From contig NZ_VUOH01000005.1 of the NCBI RefSeq assembly GCF_015390235.1, forward strand, positions 186,001-250,000: a stretch of 64,000 nt of DNA. Reading direction: 5' to 3'. Positions within the stretch are counted from its first letter, which is position 1, and each line of letters opens with the position of its first letter. Below are positions 51,980-60,137 of this stretch, one piece after another. Below the pieces are notes generated by a model. It ran no database searches. It had not been told where the DNA came from and worked only from the letters and a program-made list of their open reading frames with translations. Source of the stretch: Quadrisphaera sp. INWT6 (GTDB lineage: Bacteria; Actinomycetota; Actinomycetes; Actinomycetales; Quadrisphaeraceae). A program made the position numbers and the translations under genes.

Positions 51980-52075
51980 GTGGGCCTCCACAGGAGCGGG
52001 GGCTGCCGGGGCAGTCCCGCGAGGGGGTGGCCGTGTCCGTGGCCGAGGGGGTGAGCGATCCGTCGCTCAGACCAG

Positions 52076-52103
52076 TCATCGGCAGGACGGGTGACGTCCT
52101 TTA
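52076..52103 (-). promoter_or_regulatory. Sigma28/WhiG-type promoter upstream of flgB
   Basis: On the minus strand TAAA (52100-52103), 16 bases, GCCGATGA (52076-52083). This fits the WhiG/FliA consensus TAAA-N16-GCCGATAA at seven of eight -10 positions. The sequence TCACCCGTCCTGCCGA is shared with the fliM promoter. Confidence 0.7.
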
Positions 52104-52146
52104 GCCCGCACGGGTGGCGGTGTTCAGCCGACCAGCTCCCCCCTCC

Positions 52147-52228
52147 CCCGCGACGATCAAGCGCCTGAGCGCCGCATCCCGGGCCCGCTGGCGGCGGATG
52201 CGGCGCGGAGGTGCGTGATCGTCGCGGG
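52147..52228. terminator. Nested palindrome between EAL-HDOD gene and flgB
   Basis: The outer arms CCCGCGACGATCA (52147-52159) and TGATCGTCGCGGG (52216-52228) are perfect complements. Inner arms GCGCCGCATCC (52169-52179) and GGATGCGGCGC (52196-52206) are perfect too. It begins a few bases after the EAL-HDOD stop and precedes the flgB promoter, so it can terminate the fliC-side transcript. Confidence 0.6.
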
Positions 52229-52234
52229 AGGGGG

Positions 52235-53500
52235 TCAGACGGAGAGCTGGGCGGAGAGGCCCGCGGCCTCGGAGAGCGCGCGGGCGTAGGCCCGGCCGGC
52301 CTCGAGGGGAGCGGCCGCGCCGCGGGGAGCCGGGGCACCGGGGCTGGCCTCGGTCGACAGGACGGCGGCGAGCGCCGAGCCCACGGGACCCTCGAAGCTG
52401 GTGAGCGCCTGGCGCATGCCGTCGGGCACGCGCACGGTGGAGAGCAGCTCCTCGGTGGTGAGGCCCATGGCCTCGGCGGCGCCGGAGAGCAGGCCGGCGG
52501 TGTACGCCTCCTGCGACTGCTCGTTGGCGAGTCGCGCGCAGGCGCCGGCGCGCGCCAGCACGAAGGTGAGGGCGGCGCGGCCCTGCCCGGTGATGCCGCC
52601 CGCGCCGGGGTCGGCCGAGCCGACGACGGCCATCGCGGCCCACGAGGAGAGGGTTCGACGCCCGATGAGGACGAGCGCGTGGCCCACCGAGCTCACCGGA
52701 GAGCTGGTGGCGACGGCGGAGGAGCTGGCGAGGCGCAGCACGCGGAAGCTGAGGGCCGGGTCGGCGAGTACGAGGCGCTCGACCTCGGCGGTCGGGGTCT
52801 CCGGGTCGCCGAGGGCCACGAGGAGGCGGAGCGCGGAGACACGACCGGGGTCCATCGAGGCGCTCTCGTGCACCACGGGGCGCTGCACCCAGTAGCCCTG
52901 GAAGAGGTCGGCGCCCATGGCGCGGCAGCGGTGGAAGTCCTCGAGGCTCTCGACCTTCTCGACGACGACGAGGACGTCGTCGGTGTGCTCGCGCACGAGG
53001 GCGAGCAGGCGCTCGACGTGGGCGTACCTGTCGATGCCGAGGGCAGCGGCCTCGTCGACGCCGGGGAGCACGAGCTTGACGAACTGCGCCAGCGGGAGGG
53101 TCGGGATGCGGTGCTCCTCCCCCTCGAAGTCGTCGACGGCGAGGGCGAACCCGCGGTCGCGCAGGCGGCGCGCGCCGGCCATGACCTCCTCGTCGACGAG
53201 GATCTCCTCGGTGAGCTCGAGGACGACGTCCTCCAGTCCCGGGGCCAGCGGCAGCTCGCCGACGACGAAGGCGCGCGTGAGGTTGACGAAGAAGCGAGCG
53301 CCCGTCGAGAGGGTGCGGTCGCCGAAGTCGCCGAGCACGGCCGTCAGCACCTGGGAGGTGGCGGCGTCGTGGTCGGCCTGGCTCTGCAGGTTGGCGGCGT
53401 CGGCACCGGAGGCGCGGAAGAGCAGCTCGTAGCCCACGAGGTTCATGTCGCGGTCGACGATGGCCTGGCGGCCGACCCGCACCTTCCGGTGGTGGCTCAT
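52235..53500 (-). CDS. EAL-HDOD protein (YuxH-like)
   Basis: 421 residues. An N-terminal EAL-like domain begins VRVGRQAIVDRDMNLVGYELLFRAS, where EAL is replaced by ELL. It retains LELTEEILVDEEV, AVDDFEGEEH and ADLFQGYWVQRP. A HDOD domain follows (about 205-390) with LVLADPALSFRVLRLASSSAV and IGRRTLSSWAAMAVVG. YuxH-type proteins are mostly inactive as phosphodiesterases and act as cyclic-di-GMP or protein interaction modules. It lies between fliS/FliT-like and flgB in the flagellar cluster, three bases after the FliT-like gene. Confidence 0.88.
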   Translation of the reverse strand: MSHHRKVRVGRQAIVDRDMNLVGYELLFRASGADAANLQSQADHDAATSQVLTAVLGDFGDRTLSTGARFFVNLTRAFVVGELPLAPGLEDVVLELTEEILVDEEVMAGARRLRDRGFALAVDDFEGEEHRIPTLPLAQFVKLVLPGVDEAAALGIDRYAHVERLLALVREHTDDVLVVVEKVESLEDFHRCRAMGADLFQGYWVQRPVVHESASMDPGRVSALRLLVALGDPETPTAEVERLVLADPALSFRVLRLASSSAVATSSPVSSVGHALVLIGRRTLSSWAAMAVVGSADPGAGGITGQGRAALTFVLARAGACARLANEQSQEAYTAGLLSGAAEAMGLTTEELLSTVRVPDGMRQALTSFEGPVGSALAAVLSTEASPGAPAPRGAAAPLEAGRAYARALSEAAGLSAQLSV

Positions 53501-53503
53501 GCC

Positions 53504-53836
53504 TCAGACCGCCCGGTCGACGTAGACGGGGCGGCCCTCGGGGCGCTGGTCGAGGCGGGAGGCCAGCTGCGTCGAGCGGCGCTGCTGGCGGCGGATAGCG
53601 GTCATCGCGGCGGTGACGCGCTCGACGGCCTGTTGGTGACGGGTGAGCAGGGCAGCGGCCCGCGGGGCCAGCTCGGCCGGCAGCGGCTCGGCGGGCGCCG
53701 TCCACGTGGCGGAGGGGTCGGGGACGACGTCGGGGTCGGCCTCGATCACCAGCAGCAGGCGCTCGACCTCGGCGGTGTCGACCTCGAGGGCGTCGAGCGC
53801 CTCGGCCCAGGTGCGTGCCTCGGGGGCGGGGCTCAC
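53504..53836 (-). CDS. FliT-like small flagellar protein
   Basis: 110 residues, mostly helical (WAEALDALEVDTAEVERLLLVIEADP, then LAPRAAALLTRHQQAVERVTAAMTAIRRQQRRSTQLASRL). No family can be assigned with confidence. Its GTG start overlaps the fliS stop, the position where fliT or flgN-like export chaperones are often found, and the final helix with a dimer-like pattern fits a chaperone. This is context-based. Confidence 0.7.
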   Translation of the reverse strand: MSPAPEARTWAEALDALEVDTAEVERLLLVIEADPDVVPDPSATWTAPAEPLPAELAPRAAALLTRHQQAVERVTAAMTAIRRQQRRSTQLASRLDQRPEGRPVYVDRAV

Positions 53837-54264
53837 GCCGTCCCCCCGAGTGCGCTCCGCATCGACGGCACGGTGGTGCTGACGGACGGCACACCGCTGA
53901 CGGCCTCGCGCCAGGCGTCGGCCAGCGGCTCGACGACCTCGCGCAGGCGCGCGGTGAGGTCGGCGTCGCGGGTGAGGTTGGCGGTCACCAGCTCGCGCTG
54001 GAGGTAGCGGTACAGGGAGGCGAGGCCGGCTGCGCCGTCCCACGCGTCGTGGTCGAGGGCGGCGTCGAGCTCGGCGACGATCGCCTGGGCGTGCTGGAGC
54101 TGGGTGTTCGACTTCTCGCGGTCGCCGGCGCGCTGGGCGGCCTCGGCGCGGCCGAGGTCCAGCACGAGGCGGTCGGCGAGGAGCACGAGCAGGGTCTGCG
54201 GGGAGGCGGCGGCCACGCCGTCGCTGATGAAGCGGGCGCGGCGGTTCTGCAGGGCGTAGGTCAC
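53833..54264 (-). CDS. fliS: Flagellin export chaperone FliS
   Basis: 143 residues. Recognised from ISDGVAAASPQTLLVLLADRLVLDLGRAEAAQRAGDREKSNTQLQHAQAIVAELDAALDHDAWDGAAGLASLYRYLQRELVTANLTRD, the FliS four-helix fold. It binds the C-terminus of flagellin and prevents early polymerisation. It lies 52 bases after fliD. Confidence 0.93.
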   Translation of the reverse strand: MTYALQNRRARFISDGVAAASPQTLLVLLADRLVLDLGRAEAAQRAGDREKSNTQLQHAQAIVAELDAALDHDAWDGAAGLASLYRYLQRELVTANLTRDADLTARLREVVEPLADAWREAVSGVPSVSTTVPSMRSALGGTA

Positions 54265-54316
54265 GGTCGTCCTTCCGTCGGCGGCGTCAGAGGGGGCTGT
54301 CGTGCGCGACGACGGG

Positions 54317-55681
54317 TCAGCTGTTGCCGTTCAGCTGCTTCAGGGCGGCGGTGAGGCTGTCGGACTGGCCGGAGAGCTTCTGCAGCGCCACCTCGAGGGC
54401 GCCGTACTGCGCCTCGAGGCGCTTCTGCTTGGAGGCGAGCCGCTCGTCCCAGCCAGCGATGTTCTCGGTCATCGTCTTGGCCGTCGTCTGGCTGCCGCTG
54501 ATGAACGCCGTGACCGAGCCGCTGGTCGAGTCGCTGGCCTGGGTGCCTGCGGTCTGCACCGCGGCGGCGAACTTGGCGAGCACGTCGGCGGCCTTCGTGG
54601 GGTCGCTCTTGTGGAGCTTCTCGAACACGGCGGAGTCGAAGGTGACCTGCCCCTGGCGCGTGACGGCGAGACCCGCCAGCGTGGCGTTGTCTCCACCGGG
54701 CGTACCGGAGCTGACGGAGTTGAGCACAGAGCCCGCGAGATCGCGCATGGTGCTGTTGCCGCGCAGCAGGCCACCGTTCGTGGAGCTGGCGGTGGTGCCG
54801 GTGGCAAGTGCCTTTGTGTGGAAGGCGACGTCGGACAGGACGTTGTTCATCGCCGTCACCAGGTTGTTCACCTTCGACGTGATGGCGCTCTGGTTCACCG
54901 TGTTGGAGACGGTCACGGACTTGTCCGTCTTGGCGCTGACGGTGACGTCGACACCGGGGATGAGGTCCTTGAAGGTGTTCGTCGACGAGACGAGGGCCGC
55001 AGACCCGCTGGCGTCCCCGTCGGCCGAGGCGAGCTTGATCTTGGCGTCGCGGGCGTCCTGGACGTCGGTGAGCGCGTCCGGGCTGCTCGTCGAGCCGGAT
55101 GTGATGCCGCTGGTCTCGATGTACTTGTTCGCGCCGGTGACGGACGAGCTCAGCAGGAGCTTCTCCCCGCCCTGGTCCTTGACCACCTGCGCGGTGACGT
55201 TGAGCGCCTGGGAGCCCGTGTAGCCGTTGATGGCTGCGGCGATGTCCGTGGCGCTGCCGGTGGCAGCAGTCAGCTCGATCGCCGTGCCGCCGTCGGGCGG
55301 ACTGATGCTGAAGGTCAGGGGTGAGGTCCCCGAAGTGCTGACGTACCCGGTGGTCGCCTGGTGCGCGGCAGCGGTCTGCGTGACGACGAAGGACACCGAC
55401 CCGGTGGCTGCTGTTGCGGAGGCGGTGGCGCTCACCGTCGCGTTGGTGCTGGTGGCGCTGGAGGTCGTGTAGGTCTTCGCCGCGGCAAGCTCCTTGGCGA
55501 GGCTCGTCATCGAGGCGGCCTTGGAGTTGATCGACTGCGCGGCGGTGATCTGCGTGTTGGTCTTGGCGAGCGAGGTCTTGAGGTCGTCCTGCGGCGCCTT
55601 GGCGATGCTCATGAGCTGGCTGATGATGGTCTTGGTGTCGAGACCGCTCACCAGGCCGCTGATCGCGGACGTGGAGGCCAT
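54317..55681 (-). CDS. fliD: Flagellar filament cap protein FliD
   Basis: 454 residues. The N-terminus STSAISGLVSGLDTKTIISQLMSIAKAPQDDLKTSLAKTNTQITAAQSINSK and the C-terminal GWDERLASKQKRLEAQYGALEVALQKLSGQSDSLTAALKQLNG are the FliD D0/D1 coils. The middle has repeated Ser/Thr-rich beta segments and a flagellin-hook-IN-like motif. It caps the filament and folds flagellin at the tip. A sigma28-like promoter lies 37-64 bases upstream. Confidence 0.95.
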   Translation of the reverse strand: MASTSAISGLVSGLDTKTIISQLMSIAKAPQDDLKTSLAKTNTQITAAQSINSKAASMTSLAKELAAAKTYTTSSATSTNATVSATASATAATGSVSFVVTQTAAAHQATTGYVSTSGTSPLTFSISPPDGGTAIELTAATGSATDIAAAINGYTGSQALNVTAQVVKDQGGEKLLLSSSVTGANKYIETSGITSGSTSSPDALTDVQDARDAKIKLASADGDASGSAALVSSTNTFKDLIPGVDVTVSAKTDKSVTVSNTVNQSAITSKVNNLVTAMNNVLSDVAFHTKALATGTTASSTNGGLLRGNSTMRDLAGSVLNSVSSGTPGGDNATLAGLAVTRQGQVTFDSAVFEKLHKSDPTKAADVLAKFAAAVQTAGTQASDSTSGSVTAFISGSQTTAKTMTENIAGWDERLASKQKRLEAQYGALEVALQKLSGQSDSLTAALKQLNGNS

Positions 55682-55717
55682 GGGAGTGCCTTTCGCTCGG
55701 ACGTGCTCGTCGAGGGT

Positions 55718-55745
55718 GCATCGGCAGGAGCCGCTGGCGGCTTGA
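55718..55745 (-). promoter_or_regulatory. Sigma28/WhiG-type promoter upstream of fliD
   Basis: On the minus strand TCAA (55742-55745), 16 bases, GCCGATGC (55718-55725). It lies between the fliC terminator and the fliD ATG, implying fliD-fliS-FliT-like-EAL-HDOD transcription independent of fliC. Confidence 0.6.
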
Positions 55746-55797
55746 GGCGGGTGGGGGCTGTGGAGCTCAGCGCTCAGGACGGGGCCTGAGACGGCGG

Positions 55798-55838
55798 CGG
55801 CTGCCGCCCCCGGTGGCGATCACCGGGAGCGGCAGCCG
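55798..55838 (-). terminator. Flagellin gene terminator hairpin
   Basis: CGGCTGCCGC and CCGGTG pair with CACCGG and GCGGCAGCCG around a short GCGAT loop. It lies 30 bases downstream of the fliC stop codon, in the usual place for a flagellin terminator. Confidence 0.75.
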
Positions 55839-55868
55839 TCAGACGCGACCTGTCAGCGAACTATCAGA

Positions 55869-57110
55869 TCAGCCCTGGAGCAGGGACAGCACCGACTGGG
55901 GCAGGTTCTTGGCCTGCGCCAGCATCGCGGTACCGGCCTGGGCCAGGATCTGCTTGCTCGTGAACTTGGTCATCTCGTTCGCCATGTCGACGTCGCGGAT
56001 GGAGCTCTCCGACGCCGTCAGGTTCTCGGTCGCGGTGCCGAGGTTGGCGATGGTGTGCTCCAGGCGGTTCTGGACAGCACCGAGGTTCGCTCGGGTCGTC
56101 GAGACCGTCTTGATCGCCTTGTCGAGCGCCGTGATGGCGTCGCTCGCGCCCGTGCCGGCAGCGAAGACGGGCGTCGCGTTGTCGACGTTCGCCGCCGAGT
56201 CGGACAGGGCAGCACCAGCTGTGCCGGTGTAACCGGTCACGGCCTCGTTGACCTGGAAGACCAGGGTGGTCTGCGTCGAGGTGAAGGGAGCCGTGCCGGT
56301 GAGGCCCAGCGCGGTCTTGGCAGAGTCGTTGAGCTTGGTCAGCGCGTCCGCCGTGGTGGTCACGCCGGAGTAGTCAACGCTGCCGAGGTCGAACGTCTTG
56401 CCGCCGAAGCTGATGGAACCCTTCAGGCCCTGAAAGGCGCTCACGGTCGCACCCGTGCTGGCGAACGTCGCACCGGCGACACCCGTGATGGTCAGCTCCG
56501 AGTTCGCAGCCGACGTGGCGTTGGCCGTGCTGACCTTGCCCGCAGCCGCTGCGCCGTTGGTGTAGGCACCGACGGCCGTCATATCCACGCCGTTGACGCC
56601 GAGGCCGCTGGCGCTCATGGCCCCGCCGACGTTGACAGCGATCGTCTCGCCGGCGTTCGCACCCACCTGGAAGGTGGAGTTGAAGGTGCCGTCGAGCAGC
56701 GCCTTGCCGTTGAACTTGGTGGTGGTGGCGATGCGGTCGAGCTCGGCCTTCAGCTGGACGACCTCGGACTGGATGTTGCCCTTGGCGTCGTCGTTGATCG
56801 AGCCCTGGCTCGACGCCTGGACGGCCAGCGTACGCATGCGCTGCAGGATCGAGGTGCTCTCGGAGAGCGCACCCTCAGCGGTCTGGACGACGTTGATGGC
56901 GTCCTGGGAGTTGCGGGTGGCCTGGGTGAGGCCCTGGATCTGGGAGCGCAGCCCCTCGGAGATGGCCAGGCCGGCAGCGTCGTCCGCAGCGCGGTTGATG
57001 CGGTAGCCGCTGGACAGCTTCTCGAGGCTCTTGGAGAGCTGACCCTGAGTCGTGGTCAGGTTCCGGTACGTGTTGTACGCGGCGGTGTTGTTGTTGACCG
57101 AGAGGCCCAT
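55869..57110 (-). CDS. fliC: Flagellin FliC
   Basis: 413 residues. The N-terminal D0/D1 begins LSVNNNTAAYNTYRNLTTTQGQLSKSLEKLSSGYRINRAADDAAGLAISEGLRSQIQGLTQATRNSQDAINVVQTAEGAL. The C-terminus has ESSIRDVDMANEMTKFTSKQILAQAGTAMLAQAKNLPQSVLSLLQG. A variable Thr/Ser/Ala-rich centre (about 170-320) offers many O-glycosylation candidates. GGAGG stands eight bases before the ATG within ACGGAGG, a possible CsrA site. It is divergent from a glycosyltransferase cluster. Confidence 0.97.
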   Translation of the reverse strand: MGLSVNNNTAAYNTYRNLTTTQGQLSKSLEKLSSGYRINRAADDAAGLAISEGLRSQIQGLTQATRNSQDAINVVQTAEGALSESTSILQRMRTLAVQASSQGSINDDAKGNIQSEVVQLKAELDRIATTTKFNGKALLDGTFNSTFQVGANAGETIAVNVGGAMSASGLGVNGVDMTAVGAYTNGAAAAGKVSTANATSAANSELTITGVAGATFASTGATVSAFQGLKGSISFGGKTFDLGSVDYSGVTTTADALTKLNDSAKTALGLTGTAPFTSTQTTLVFQVNEAVTGYTGTAGAALSDSAANVDNATPVFAAGTGASDAITALDKAIKTVSTTRANLGAVQNRLEHTIANLGTATENLTASESSIRDVDMANEMTKFTSKQILAQAGTAMLAQAKNLPQSVLSLLQG

Positions 57111-57118
57111 GTCGAATT

Positions 57119-57163
57119 CCTCCGTGAGTGGGGGTGTGGTGCTGCGACGCCCATCCGTGGGCG
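57119..57163 (-). promoter_or_regulatory. Candidate CsrA-binding leader of fliC
   Basis: On the minus strand, CGCCCA-CGGA-TGGGCG (57148-57163) is a perfect 6-bp hairpin whose loop is CGGA, giving ACGGATG as in CsrA targets. About 25 bases further, the fliC ribosome-binding site reads ACGGAGG (GGAGG at 57119-57123). The pairing of an upstream hairpin and a second GGA over the Shine-Dalgarno site matches the CsrA-controlled flagellin leader of Bacillus. A csrA gene ends this flagellar cluster. Confidence 0.55.
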
Positions 57164-57230
57164 ATCACCATGTCCATCGACCCCCACCCCCAGGTGCTGA
57201 AGGTTTTTCACCCGGCGTTCGTGTGACACC

Positions 57231-57266
57231 CGTTCGGCTCAAGCCGCACCACAGGTTGACCGAAGC
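57231..57266. promoter_or_regulatory. Overlapping divergent promoter-like dyad, fliC and glycosylation genes
   Basis: On the minus strand TCAA (57256-57259), 17 bases, GCCGAACG (57231-57238) faces fliC. On the plus strand TCAA (from 57238), 17 bases, CCGAAGC faces the glycosyltransferase gene at 57280. The two overlap as an imperfect dyad (TTCGG.TCAA and TTGACCGAA). The spacing is one longer than in the fliD, flgB and fliM promoters, so both are weaker predictions. Confidence 0.4.
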
Positions 57267-57279
57267 ATGCGGAGTGACC

Positions 57280-59313
57280 ATGACCCTCGACGTCCGGCCG
57301 AGCCCTCGCCCCGTCCGTGACCCCCTCGTGATAGTCCACTGCGGCGCTATGAGCGGCACGCGCCTCGACAAGCGAGTCCGCCAGGTGCGGGAGACCCTCC
57401 CGGGTGCGGTGGACCTGACGGTGACGGTCCTGGGGCGTCCCGCGGTGACGACTCCGGCGCTGAGGCGGGTCGATGTGGCGGTGATCAGTGATGGAGGAGC
57501 TCGCCTCCTCGCCGACTCCGTGTCATCCGACCGGATGGTGGTGGTCATCCCCTTCGGCGCCCAGGTCGAAAGAGGCTGGTACGAGGAGGTGTTGGCGCGG
57601 GCTGCGGCGCACCCCGACCACATCGGCGTCATCCCCCTGGGCGATGAGCACCTCTTCGTCTACCCGGCGGCTGTCCGGCTGCTGGATGCGCCCCGCCGGG
57701 CCTGGACGGCGGTGGCGGGCCTGAGCCGTCGACACGACCATGCGAGCTTGCGGCCCCGAACCCTCGCGGCCGTCCTGATCGTCAAGGACGAGGAGCGGGT
57801 CCTCCAGTCGTGCCTCGAGGCCGTGAGGCCCCTGGTCGACGAGATCCTCGTCTACGACACAGGTAGTAGCGACGCGACGCGCGCCATCGCTGCGGCTGCA
57901 GGGGCTCGGGTCGTCTGCGGGTATTGGGATGACGACTTCGGGGGGGCGCGCAACCGGGCCCTCAGCCACTGCGAGGCGGATTGGGTCTTCTCCATCGACG
58001 CCGACGAAATCGTCGAAGCGGAAGTGACCTCGCTCCGGCGATGGGTCGACGCGGCTGATGGAACCGTCGCCCTCGTCGACATCGTGTCGACCGACTGGGA
58101 GGGGGCTCGAGACGGACACCGGTCACGGAGCGTCCGACTCTTCCAGCGCGAACACCACGGGTGGGCGGGATCGCTCCACGAGCAGGTCGTCACCACGACC
58201 CCGACGGTCCAGAGCACTGCTTGCACCTCACTCCCGCCAGTCACGATCTTCCACTCGGGCTACAGGGACGCGGACGCTCTGGTGAAGGGGAAGCGAGACC
58301 GCAACCTCGAGATCAGCCGTCTTGCCCTGACCAAGCTGGACCCCGCCTCTATGGCATGGGGCGATGCCTGCGTCGACTACGGGCGCTCCCTGGCCCTCGG
58401 CGGCCGCCTGGACGAGTGCATGGCCGTCTTGAGCGAGGTCCTCGACCACCAAGTGAGCGCCCCACAACTCGTGCAGGCGTCTCGGACCGTCCTCGGGCTC
58501 CTCCTTAACGCAGACCGCGTCGATGAAGCTGAGGCCTGGGTCGAGCGCGTTCAGACCGGTGGTGAGGCCCCCGGCCGGGTGGCCATCTGGCGATCGCAGA
58601 TCATCGCGAAGAAGGGTGACATCGAGAACGCCCGGGCGATCCTCACCCAGCTCATCGCGGAGCCCGGTCGGGGTGGAACCGATCTGTGGGGTCAGCGCCT
58701 CCCGCACGAGGCCGCAGCCGTCGCCCTCACCGAGCTGGAGCTGACGGCGGGCTTCGTCGACGAAGCCTGGAACCGCGCCCTGGTGGTTCTGGAGCAGTCA
58801 CCCGACACCGCGCCCATCGTGCTCCTGATGCGCGCGACGCTGTCAGCTGGACACCAGCTCAGCGACCTTGCACACCGCGCACCCGCGGCTTTCATCGCCC
58901 GCACAGCACGAGAGATCTTCACGGTCTGTCCGGACGTGGCGCTCATGTGGTTCGCGGCGTGTCGGGAAGTCCTGCCTGCAGACCCGTCTGTCATCGTTGG
59001 CGGGTCCATCGCTGCAGCCCGGACGGGTGTGCCCGAGGCTCTTGCATGGGCGATGCACGCCCGCGAGGTCGGAGTCGATGTGTGCGCCCTGGAACTGGTG
59101 GCCGAGGACCGAGAGGTGCCCGTGAGCGCTCGCCTGAGTGCGTACGCCCTGCTTCTGCACGGCTTCCTGCAGGAGTCAGTCCGGCGGCCCCTGTCGGAGC
59201 TCATGCAGTCGGCGACCGAGGAAGAGCGCAAGGTGGCGCTCAGGACACTCCGGACGGTCAACCCGCTCGCAGCCGATCTCTTGACGCCTCCTGCCGGCGG
59301 CGGGAAGCGATGA
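57280..59313 (+). CDS. Glycosyltransferase family 2 with TPR-like tail
   Basis: 677 residues. A 160-residue N-terminal domain of unknown kind precedes a GT2 (GT-A fold) domain from about 165: LAAVLIVKDEERVLQSCLEAVRPLVDEILVYDTGSSDATRAIAAAAGARVV, then ADWVFSIDADEIVEAEV with the DxD metal motif. The C-terminal half has repeated helical pairs such as DYGRSLALGGRLDECMAVLSEVL and KKGDIENARAILTQLIAE, resembling TPRs. Similar enzymes glycosylate peptides or flagellin. ATG 57280 follows GGAG by five bases. It starts a four-gene overlapping operon divergent from fliC. Confidence 0.82.
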   Translation: MTLDVRPSPRPVRDPLVIVHCGAMSGTRLDKRVRQVRETLPGAVDLTVTVLGRPAVTTPALRRVDVAVISDGGARLLADSVSSDRMVVVIPFGAQVERGWYEEVLARAAAHPDHIGVIPLGDEHLFVYPAAVRLLDAPRRAWTAVAGLSRRHDHASLRPRTLAAVLIVKDEERVLQSCLEAVRPLVDEILVYDTGSSDATRAIAAAAGARVVCGYWDDDFGGARNRALSHCEADWVFSIDADEIVEAEVTSLRRWVDAADGTVALVDIVSTDWEGARDGHRSRSVRLFQREHHGWAGSLHEQVVTTTPTVQSTACTSLPPVTIFHSGYRDADALVKGKRDRNLEISRLALTKLDPASMAWGDACVDYGRSLALGGRLDECMAVLSEVLDHQVSAPQLVQASRTVLGLLLNADRVDEAEAWVERVQTGGEAPGRVAIWRSQIIAKKGDIENARAILTQLIAEPGRGGTDLWGQRLPHEAAAVALTELELTAGFVDEAWNRALVVLEQSPDTAPIVLLMRATLSAGHQLSDLAHRAPAAFIARTAREIFTVCPDVALMWFAACREVLPADPSVIVGGSIAAARTGVPEALAWAMHAREVGVDVCALELVAEDREVPVSARLSAYALLLHGFLQESVRRPLSELMQSATEEERKVALRTLRTVNPLAADLLTPPAGGGKR

Positions 59314-60137
59314 AGATCGTCGTGGCTGCGCCGGTCCAGCAGCGCCCGTCAATCCTCCGCCCCTTCCTCGACGGCCTCCTCCAGCAAGCCTCACCCCTGC
59401 TGGACGTTCACCACGTCTTCGTGGATGACAACCACGACGACGCGTCCAGCCACATGCTCCAGCAGTTCGCTCGCGACCGACCCGGGACCGTGGTCGTGGA
59501 CGTGGACAGAGCTGAGCGCTACGTCTGCGACGACGCGACCACGCACGCCTGGAAGGAGGACCTGGTCTGGCGAGTCGCGGCCATGAAGGACGCGATGATC
59601 GAGCACGCCCTCGAGGTCGACGCGGATGCCCTCTTCTTCGTCGACTCGGACCTCGTGCTCCGCCCGGGCACCCTGGCGCACCTCGCTCGTCAGGAGAAGG
59701 ACATCGTGAGCGAGGTGTTCTGGACTCGCTGGCACGCGGAGGGTCCGCTGCTCCCGCAGGTCTGGCTCACGGACGTCTACGGGCTGGCGGCCACGCAACG
59801 CGGGGAGACGATCACCGCCGATGAAGCGGCCGCCCGTACTGAGGCCTTTCTGAGGATGCTGAGGACTCCCGGTGTCTACCCGGTGGGAGGCCTGGGCGCT
59901 TGCACTCTGATCAGCCGGCGGGCTCTCGAGGGCGGGGTGCGTTTCGCAGAGATCCCCAACCTGTCCTTCTGGGGGGAGGACCGGCACTTCTGCATCAGGG
60001 CGGCTGCGCTCGGTTTCGCGCTTCACGCGGACACCCACCTGCCCCCCCTGCACCTCTACCGCGAGTCGGACCTGTCACGGCTCTCAGAGATCCCCGCCGG
60101 CCCGACTCACGGGACAGAGTTCGAGGAGGCGTCGTGA
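59310..60137 (+). CDS. GT-A fold glycosyltransferase
   Basis: 275 residues. The N-terminus MKIVVAAPVQQRPSILRPFLDGLLQQ, then HHVFVDDNHDDASS, and the DxD motif in ALFFVDSDLVLRPGTL define a family 2-like GT-A enzyme. GEDRHFCIRAAALGF near residue 235 is the acceptor-side ED motif. Its ATG overlaps the preceding stop (ATGA). The sugar and acceptor are unknown; flagellin is the likely acceptor from the neighbourhood. Confidence 0.75.
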   Translation: MKIVVAAPVQQRPSILRPFLDGLLQQASPLLDVHHVFVDDNHDDASSHMLQQFARDRPGTVVVDVDRAERYVCDDATTHAWKEDLVWRVAAMKDAMIEHALEVDADALFFVDSDLVLRPGTLAHLARQEKDIVSEVFWTRWHAEGPLLPQVWLTDVYGLAATQRGETITADEAAARTEAFLRMLRTPGVYPVGGLGACTLISRRALEGGVRFAEIPNLSFWGEDRHFCIRAAALGFALHADTHLPPLHLYRESDLSRLSEIPAGPTHGTEFEEAS

